Assembly (NCBI GenBank): GCA_031283405.1
Contig: JAITBX010000239.1
Coordinates: 1 to 9,988, forward strand
Direction of reading: 5' to 3'
DNA: 9,988 bases
Source of the DNA: Burkholderiales bacterium
Lineage (GTDB): Bacteria; Pseudomonadota; Gammaproteobacteria; Burkholderiales; Casimicrobiaceae
Positions 5,957 through 9,988 of the stretch are shown in pieces (within the stretch, counting starts at the first letter, position 1; every line of letters begins with the position of its first letter). A model generated the notes under the pieces. The model was not told the DNA's origin. It saw only the letters and a list, made by a program, of their open reading frames with translations, and did not search any database. Made by a program: the position numbers and the translations under genes.

Positions 5957-6454
5957 ATGAAATCACGGCTTGTCCTTCTTTTTTGCGGAAGTCTTTTTTT
6001 ATGGACGGCAAATGCCCAAGCGGACGAATTGCCTGCGCGTAAAGCGGGCTTGTGGGAGATAGCGGTCAAACTCGATGCAGGAAAACCGGGGATGATGTCG
6101 CGGCAATGTACAGACGCCGCCGCCGAAAAAAAGATGGGCGTGTTGGCCAACGATTACATGACGTGCTCGAAGCGGGACATCAAAAAAACCTCGAACGGCT
6201 ACATCGTTGATTCCGTGTGCTCGCTTGGTGGGGAAGTCACCTCTACCTCACATTCGGAAGTCACAGGCAGCTTCAACTCCGCTTATACGATGAAAGTCAC
6301 CGATCTTACGCAAGGCGGGATCATGGGCAAAGGAGAGACTTCGGTCACGACGATAGAAGCAAAATGGTTGGGCGCTTGTCCGGCGGGCTGGAAACCCGGC
6401 GACACGGAAACACCTGGCGGAACGAAGATAAACCTTCTGGACGACGTGAAATAG
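5957..6454 (+). CDS. DUF3617 family exported protein
   Basis: This 165-residue protein has a clear Sec signal peptide: basic MKSR, a hydrophobic core and likely cleavage after AQA at about residue 22. The mature part begins with PARKAGLWEIAVKLD; the GLWE motif near the start, followed by spaced cysteines, is what I associate with DUF3617. Cysteines at 51, 70, 88 and 141 could form two disulfides in the periplasm. No biochemical role is established for the family. The AGGAG site at 5944-5948 lies eight bases before the ATG, so the start is well supported. A TATGAT hexamer at 5903-5908 might be a -10 box, but I found no matching -35. The gene ends before a GC-rich palindromic stretch and is convergent with the tRNA-Leu gene. 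It looks intact and has ordinary length for its family. Confidence 0.8.
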   Translation: MKSRLVLLFCGSLFLWTANAQADELPARKAGLWEIAVKLDAGKPGMMSRQCTDAAAEKKMGVLANDYMTCSKRDIKKTSNGYIVDSVCSLGGEVTSTSHSEVTGSFNSAYTMKVTDLTQGGIMGKGETSVTTIEAKWLGACPAGWKPGDTETPGGTKINLLDDVK

Positions 6455-6467
6455 CAAATCGTTCTTA

Positions 6468-6520
6468 GGCGGCATTTTACCGCCCGCAGCACGGACGGTC
6501 GCGGGCGACCGCCCCTACGG
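6468..6520. repeat. GC-rich palindromic element after the DUF3617 gene
   Basis: A 7-bp perfect dyad, CGGTCGC (6496-6502) and GCGACCG (6505-6511), sits inside an imperfect larger one bounded by CCCG (6483-6486 region) and CGGG (6518-6521). A smaller hairpin, GGCGG (6468-6472) with CCGCC (6480-6484), precedes it. Together they could end transcription of the DUF3617 gene, although no T-run follows directly. The right end, GACCGCCCCTACGG, resembles dispersed intergenic palindromes known from many bacterial genomes. Confidence 0.5.
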
Positions 6521-6590
6521 GATTTCGTTTATTTTCGCCTCTTACAAAACAAAAAAGCCAGCCAACTCTTTGATTTAACTGAATTTTTTA

Positions 6591-6675
6591 TGGTGCCGAC
6601 GATGAGACTCGAACTCATACGGCTTTCGCCACTGCCCCCTCAAGACAGCGTGTCTACCAATTTCACCACGTCGGC
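6591..6675 (-). tRNA. tRNA-Leu, anticodon GAG
   Basis: The minus strand folds as a class II tRNA of 85 bases including an encoded 3' CCA (6593-6591). The acceptor stem pairs GCCGACG with CGTCGGC, followed by discriminator A. The anticodon stem is CTGTC/GGCAG with one G-U pair and the loop TTGAGGG. The anticodon is GAG at 6641-6639, which reads CUC and CUU. A long variable arm, GGC-GAAA-GCC, is characteristic of leucine tRNAs. The T arm carries GTTCGAGTC. It starts 33 bases after the secG stop on the same strand and is probably processed from the tpiA-secG transcript. From memory it closely resembles E. coli leucine tRNA GAG. No nuoA follows in the remaining bases. Confidence 0.97.
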
Positions 6676-6708
6676 GTGTGTTTTCAAGAAGCGCGATTGT
6701 AGCGTTTT

Positions 6709-7164
6709 TTACGGCTTCTGCGCTCCTTCTTTCGCCGCCGTTGCCGGCGCGGCAGGTGTCGCGCTGCTGCTATTGGCAGTATTGGCAGGCGCTCCGGCAG
6801 CAGGCGCGACGGGAACATCCGCAGGTTGCGCCGGTTTGATTTCAGCCGGCGGCGTTGCCGTCTTTTCTGCCGGTTGCGTCGGCGCGGCGCGATCCATGAT
6901 GCTGCCGCCGATGTTTGATCCGGTGTGCCGCGCGCTGTAATAGGTCAGGCCGAGGCTGGTGATAAAGAAAACCGTCGCCAGCGCCGCTGTCGTCCGCGAG
7001 AGGAAGTTGGCCGAACCCGCCGAGCCAAAGATGCTGCCGGATGCTCCGCTACCGAAGGCCGCGCCCATGTCGGCGCCCTTCCCGTGTTGCAGCAAAACAA
7101 AGCCGCAAATCGCCACGGCAACCAGTATGTGAACAACCCACAAAGCGTTTTCCAGAAATCCCAT
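6709..7164 (-). CDS. secG: SecG, preprotein translocase subunit with long Ala/Pro-rich tail
   Basis: SecG is the small non-essential partner of SecY and SecE in the inner-membrane protein-export channel and helps SecA-driven translocation. The protein has 151 residues. Two membrane spans (about 6-25 and 58-76) flank the conserved cytoplasmic loop, which contains LLQHGKGADMGAAFGSGASG followed by SIFGSAGSANFLSR. This is the family signature. Residues from about 92 onward form a 60-residue tail made mostly of Ala, Pro, Thr and Lys, probably disordered; E. coli SecG (110 residues) has a much shorter one. The ATG at 7164 has a GGAG site at a suitable distance. The gene starts 13 bases after the tpiA stop, which implies one operon, and the tRNA-Leu follows. 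The identification is firm from the loop motif and the neighbours. Confidence 0.93.
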   Translation of the reverse strand: MGFLENALWVVHILVAVAICGFVLLQHGKGADMGAAFGSGASGSIFGSAGSANFLSRTTAALATVFFITSLGLTYYSARHTGSNIGGSIMDRAAPTQPAEKTATPPAEIKPAQPADVPVAPAAGAPANTANSSSATPAAPATAAKEGAQKP

Positions 7165-7177
7165 TTTTCACTCCATC

Positions 7178-7933
7178 TCAGGCGCGCGCGGCCTGAGCAA
7201 TCTTCAAAAATTCTTCAGCGTCGAGCGACGCGCCGCCGACCAGCGCGCCGTCAACATTGGCCGTGTTCAACAATGCGCCGGCATTGCTTGCCTTGACGCT
7301 TCCGCCGTACAGCAAGCGTGTGCCGGTGACGCCCGCTTTTTCCAGTTGCCCGCGCAGCAAGGCGTGAACCTCGCGCACGTCGTCTTCGCTCGCGGCCAAA
7401 CCAGTGCCGATCGCCCAGACCGGCTCGTAAGCGATGACCAGCCGTTGCTTCGTTTCCGCCGAAACGTGCGCCAATACTGCCGCCAACTGCCGCGTGACCA
7501 CTTGCACCATCTCGCCGCACTTGCGCTCGGCCAAAGTTTCTCCGACGCAAACGATCGGTGTCATTCCGGCTTCTGCCACTGCCTGCGCTTTGCGAGCGAC
7601 GGTGGCGTCGTCTTCGCCGTAAAGCGCGCGCCGTTCGGAGTGGCCGACGATGGCGCAACTGCATCCGAAATCGGCAAGCATCGCCGCCGACACTTCGCCG
7701 GTAAACGCGCCTTTTGCTTGCTCGCTGACGTTTTGCGCGCCCCAGCCGATCGCGCTGCCTTGCAACGCCTGCTGCGCCTGCGCCAAATACGGGAACGGCA
7801 CACATACCGCCAAAGCGTCACCGTGGCGGCAACCCGCCTTCAACGCCGCAAGGCGCACGGCGTTTTCCTGCGTGCTGCCATGCAGTTTCCAGTTGCCGAC
7901 GATATATTTGGTAGCGACCATAGACGTGGCCAT
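7178..7933 (-). CDS. tpiA: Triosephosphate isomerase
   Basis: TpiA interconverts dihydroxyacetone phosphate and glyceraldehyde 3-phosphate in glycolysis and gluconeogenesis, in the cytoplasm. The protein is a 251-residue TIM barrel of normal length. From the chosen start the substrate-binding Asn14 and Lys16 lie in VGNWKLHGS. The electrophile His98 lies in IVGHSERR and the catalytic base Glu170 in the signature AYEPVWAIGTG (168-178). The phosphate-binding LLYGGSVKASN follows at 207-217. All active-site residues are present. The frame is open upstream to 8092, but family similarity begins at VATKYIVGNWK. The ATG at 7933 has GGAA six bases upstream, whereas the ATG at 7921 lacks a good site. 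A TATAAT box lies 29 bases before the start. secG begins 13 bases after the stop. Confidence 0.96.
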   Translation of the reverse strand: MATSMVATKYIVGNWKLHGSTQENAVRLAALKAGCRHGDALAVCVPFPYLAQAQQALQGSAIGWGAQNVSEQAKGAFTGEVSAAMLADFGCSCAIVGHSERRALYGEDDATVARKAQAVAEAGMTPIVCVGETLAERKCGEMVQVVTRQLAAVLAHVSAETKQRLVIAYEPVWAIGTGLAASEDDVREVHALLRGQLEKAGVTGTRLLYGGSVKASNAGALLNTANVDGALVGGASLDAEEFLKIAQAARA

Positions 7934-7961
7934 CAAACGTTCCGATTTGAGAAAACCAGAT

Positions 7962-7967
7962 ATTATA
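7962..7967 (-). promoter_or_regulatory. -10 box of the likely tpiA-secG-tRNA promoter
   Basis: On the minus strand this is an exact TATAAT. A start point near 7955 would give a leader of about 22 bases before the tpiA ATG. I see no good -35 hexamer 16-18 bases upstream, so an activator or an unusual spacing may be involved. Confidence 0.5.
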
Positions 7968-8063
7968 CACATTGAACGGGCGCTTTTGTGCTTGGCGGCA
8001 GACTTTTCGGACAAGGCGAAATGACGCGAGCTTTCAGACCGCTGATTAGGGCATTTTGCGAAA

Positions 8064-8078
8064 AACCGCTCTGCGGTT
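8064..8078. promoter_or_regulatory. Small dyad overlapping the fimT -35 box
   Basis: AACCGC (8064-8069) and GCGGTT (8073-8078) are perfect reverse complements around TCT. The right arm shares its last two bases with the TTGACA hexamer at 8077-8082. A regulator bound here would sit at or just before RNA polymerase contacts. It could equally be a chance 6-bp dyad. Confidence 0.35.
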
Positions 8079-8105
8079 GACATAAGTCGCACTCTCCGAT
8101 ATTTT
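8077..8105 (+). promoter_or_regulatory. Sigma-70 promoter for the fimT-like gene
   Basis: TTGACA (8077-8082) is an exact -35 consensus. After exactly 17 bases comes TATTTT (8100-8105), which matches the -10 at four of six positions. Transcription would begin near 8112, leaving a leader of about 40 bases that includes the AAGGGAG ribosome site at 8137-8143. Confidence 0.6.
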
Positions 8106-8153
8106 TATGCCGATACGACAAAGTAATTTTCGTTTTAAGGGAGCGAACATCTG

Positions 8154-8690
8154 ATGCGGCGCCGATTCTTTCGCGGGCTTACTTTGGTGGAAATGATAAT
8201 CGTCATGGCGCTGATCGCCGGCACTTTGACGATGGCCACCATCTCAATAGGCGATTGGCTCACCAAAAGCCATCAACGCAATCTCGTCAAAGCTCTCGAC
8301 AGTTCCATCGCCCGCGCTCGCACCGAAGCGATCAAACGCAATACCCGCGTCAACATCTGCGTTTCTGCCGATCAGCAAACCTGCACTCAGGGCAGTTGGG
8401 AGAAGGGCTGGATCATCTTCCCTGACACGGAAAACAGCCGCACCCTTGAAGTCAACGATGCCATCATCTACCACGAAGCGGGCGATACTTTCAATCACCT
8501 CACCGCAACCGGCAACCAGTATGTCAAGAGTTATCTTTCGTTCATCAACAACGGCAAGCCGCAGCAACTGAGCGGCGCTCTGCAATCGGGAACCATTGAA
8601 GTCTGCGCGCGCGGACAAAACGTCATCAAAGTGTTCATGGCCGCCACAGGCCGCACTCGCATCGAAAATACTTCGACGCTGTGTCCGTAG
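8154..8690 (+). CDS. FimT/GspH-type minor pseudopilin
   Basis: This 178-residue protein has a type III prepilin leader. The short basic MRRRFFRG (1-8) is cut by prepilin peptidase after Gly8, giving a mature N-terminus LTLVEM with the conserved Glu at position 5 (Glu13). Leu replaces the usual Phe at +1. A hydrophobic helix follows to about residue 33. The region from about 46 (LDSSIARARTEAIKRNTRVN) is the core of the GspH/FimT domain. Three later cysteines (69, 77, 152) precede the terminal TSTLCP. Such minor pilins prime type IV pilus or type II secretion pseudopilus assembly, and FimT proteins have been linked to DNA uptake; which role applies here cannot be told. No other pilin genes are in the window. 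AAGGGAG at 8137-8143 supports the ATG. It has its own promoter and ends at a hairpin shared with the convergent gene. Confidence 0.87.
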   Translation: MRRRFFRGLTLVEMIIVMALIAGTLTMATISIGDWLTKSHQRNLVKALDSSIARARTEAIKRNTRVNICVSADQQTCTQGSWEKGWIIFPDTENSRTLEVNDAIIYHEAGDTFNHLTATGNQYVKSYLSFINNGKPQQLSGALQSGTIEVCARGQNVIKVFMAATGRTRIENTSTLCP

Positions 8691-8711
8691 CGCGCAGGCA
8701 ATTCCACCCAC

Positions 8712-8742
8712 AAAAAAACGGACGCTCAAGCGCCCGTTTTTT
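8712..8742. terminator. Bidirectional Rho-independent terminator
   Basis: The stem ACGGACGCT/AGCGCCCGT around CA is flanked by an A-run on the left and a T-run on the right, so it can act for both convergent genes. In the + transcript one position is an A-C mismatch. In the minus transcript the same position is a G-U pair, so it should work better for the nitronate monooxygenase-type gene. Confidence 0.85.
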
Positions 8743-8762
8743 GTTTCCTTCTCTCCTGCTTT

Positions 8763-9956
8763 TTATGTATTCGCCGATTTCGGCGCTTCCGGCTTGATGC
8801 CCGTCAACAGATATTCGAGCAGGTCTTTCACAGGCCGCATTTCGGTGCCGAACGGCAAGGTTGACGCGCCACGGAAAAACAGCCCTTTCATCCGGTCGCC
8901 GCGCAACGCCGCCGCCAACTGGATGTCGATGCAAAACTGGCCGATCTTGGCGATGCCGTCGCGCAGTCCGCATTGCGACAGGCAATCGAATTTCACCGAG
9001 CAGCGCGGCTTCTTGTGCGCTGCCGCCGTCAGCTTCGGCAGGAATTTGAGGTAGTTTTCGAGCCACGGTGTGCGCACTGCCCGCGCCGGCAATCCGGCCA
9101 CGCTGATGAATTCCACCATTTCTTCCGGCTTGGCGTTGAGCAGCACTTGTTTGAACGATTCCGCCGCGTCGCCTTCCTGCGTCACGGCAAACGCCGTTCC
9201 CAGTTGCACACCGGAAGCGCCCATGTCCACCAGTTGCCGCACTCGCTCGTGCGAGTTGATGCCACCGGCCACGATCAGCGGCACGTCTTTTTCGCCGATG
9301 CCTTCGGCGCGGAAAAATTCGTGCGTCGCCGGCAACACTTTCTCAAAATCGAAGCGCGGATCGTTGATGTCCTCGATCTTGGACGCGCCCAAGTGGCCGG
9401 CCGCATAACGCGGATGTTCAATCACCACCGCATCGGGCAAGCGTCCTTTGCGCATCCATTTTTTGACGACCAACTGAATGCCGCGCGCGTCCGACAAAAT
9501 CGGAATCAGGCCGATGCTCGGTTTTTCGTCAACCAGATCGGGCAAATCGAGCGGTAGCCCTGCACCCATCACGATCGCGTCGGCGCCGCTGCGGCACGCT
9601 TGCCGGACATAGTTCGCGTATTCGGTCACCGCTTTCATCACGTTGACCGCAATCATCCCCGCCCCTTGCGCAATTTTCTGCGCGGCCTTGATCTCACGAT
9701 CGAGCGCGGTCAGATTGGCCGCGTCCACCGTTTCCTTGTTGGCGTGCTGGCTGACTTCCATCAGGTCTTCGTGGCAACGCCGCAGATCAATGCTGGCAAT
9801 CGTCCCCACCGCGCCCAGGCTGGCGACCGTTCCCGCCAACCGATGCGCTGAAACACCAACGCCCATACCCCCCTGAACGATCGGCAACAACTGACGACCC
9901 TTGACCACCAAAGGCGCTAAATGATTCGCTATCATCTCTTTGAAAAGTTCGTTCAT
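8763..9956 (-). CDS. Nitronate monooxygenase / 2-nitropropane dioxygenase-family flavoprotein
   Basis: This 397-residue protein is an FMN-dependent TIM-barrel enzyme of the NMO family, which oxidises toxic nitronates; the family also includes FabK-type enoyl reductases. The start PIVQGGMGVGVSAHRLAGTV (25-44) holds the first flavin-contact loop. Phosphate-binding segments are VAGGINS (229-235) and GVQLGTAF (249-256). AAGHLG (185-190) carries the likely catalytic His188. The C-terminal 80 residues include a cluster, Cys319, Cys325, Cys329 and Cys342 (C-x5-C-x3-C-x12-C), that I do not recall from well-studied class I enzymes. Exact substrate is not predictable. The start at 9956 has only a weak ribosome site (GAGGATGAG, about 16 bases upstream); an ATG seven codons later is the alternative. 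A terminator hairpin follows the stop. It lies one base from a possible + strand start at 9958. Confidence 0.87.
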   Translation of the reverse strand: MNELFKEMIANHLAPLVVKGRQLLPIVQGGMGVGVSAHRLAGTVASLGAVGTIASIDLRRCHEDLMEVSQHANKETVDAANLTALDREIKAAQKIAQGAGMIAVNVMKAVTEYANYVRQACRSGADAIVMGAGLPLDLPDLVDEKPSIGLIPILSDARGIQLVVKKWMRKGRLPDAVVIEHPRYAAGHLGASKIEDINDPRFDFEKVLPATHEFFRAEGIGEKDVPLIVAGGINSHERVRQLVDMGASGVQLGTAFAVTQEGDAAESFKQVLLNAKPEEMVEFISVAGLPARAVRTPWLENYLKFLPKLTAAAHKKPRCSVKFDCLSQCGLRDGIAKIGQFCIDIQLAAALRGDRMKGLFFRGASTLPFGTEMRPVKDLLEYLLTGIKPEAPKSANT

Positions 9957-9957
9957 A

Positions 9958-9988
9958 ATGCGTTATATTCTCATCCTCGTCTGTGCTA
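9958..9988 (+). CDS. Possible start of an exported-protein gene, cut by the window end
   Basis: An open frame from ATG 9958 reads MRYILILVCA to the last base. A basic residue followed by a hydrophobic run is what a signal peptide or membrane anchor looks like, but ten codons prove little. No good ribosome site precedes it. Its ATG would be one base from the start codon of the opposite gene, so each gene's leader and promoter would lie inside the other's coding region. It may be a chance frame. Confidence 0.25.
   Translation, partial: MRYILILVCA

Noticed and set aside
6590..6940. A 116-codon + strand frame starting MVPTMRLELIRLSPLPPQ
   Set aside because: Its N-terminal half is the reverse complement of tRNA-Leu and the rest is antisense to secG. 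Such tRNA-shadow proteins are a common false annotation.
7934..8092. A 53-codon N-terminal extension of tpiA
   Set aside because: It runs through the TATAAT box, lacks similarity to triosephosphate isomerase, and has no ribosome site at its start.
1..9988. A CRISPR array, transposon, prophage cluster, toxin-antitoxin pair or biosynthetic cluster
   Set aside because: I found no regularly spaced repeats, transposase or integrase motifs, structural phage genes or paired toxin genes. The single ORF6N gene alone does not make a prophage.

Overview
This window looks like an ordinary housekeeping stretch of a betaproteobacterial chromosome. The main support is gene order, recalled from memory rather than searched: hflC, a DUF2065 gene, purA and a purine-type phosphoribosyltransferase in a row, and tpiA, secG and tRNA-Leu(GAG) in a row. 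The protein motifs, moderate-to-high GC and dense packing on both strands agree. I cannot name the genus. I found no CRISPR array, transposase, integrase, toxin-antitoxin pair or recognisable defence system, and every gap between genes is under 300 bases.

Layout. On the + strand, 1-2837 holds the 3' end of hflC, a 61-codon membrane protein, purA, a frameshifted ORF6N-domain gene and a phosphoribosyltransferase gene. A perfect hairpin at 2841-2866 separates this from three minus-strand genes: modA (2885-3679), dps (3866-4357) and trmJ (4474-5313). Two small + strand genes for exported proteins follow: a putative lipoprotein that appears frameshifted (5468-5886) and a DUF3617 protein (5957-6454). 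Next on the minus strand, in transcription order, come tpiA, secG and tRNA-Leu(GAG), read leftward from a TATAAT box at 7962-7967. A FimT/GspH-type pseudopilin gene (8154-8690, +) has its own TTGACA-N17-TATTTT promoter. It converges on a nitronate monooxygenase-family gene (8763-9956, -) across a shared hairpin terminator. A possible + strand gene starts at 9958 and runs off the end.

How the genes relate. purA makes the committed step to AMP and the phosphoribosyltransferase probably salvages a purine base, so those two form a purine block interrupted by the ORF6N gene. The hflC and DUF2065 genes belong to the membrane-protease modulator locus usually found upstream. modA, dps and trmJ are same-strand neighbours with no evident shared pathway. 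tpiA, secG and the tRNA are probably one transcript.

The points most worth a second look are: the +1 frameshift at a CCC-TGA site in the ORF6N gene; two perfect inverted repeats inside that gene; the second apparent frameshift in the lipoprotein gene; a four-cysteine cluster near the C-terminus of the nitronate monooxygenase homologue; a dyad overlapping the fimT -35 box; small dispersed-type palindromes between genes; and the absence of nuoA after the tRNA. None of these amounts to a demonstrated new system.
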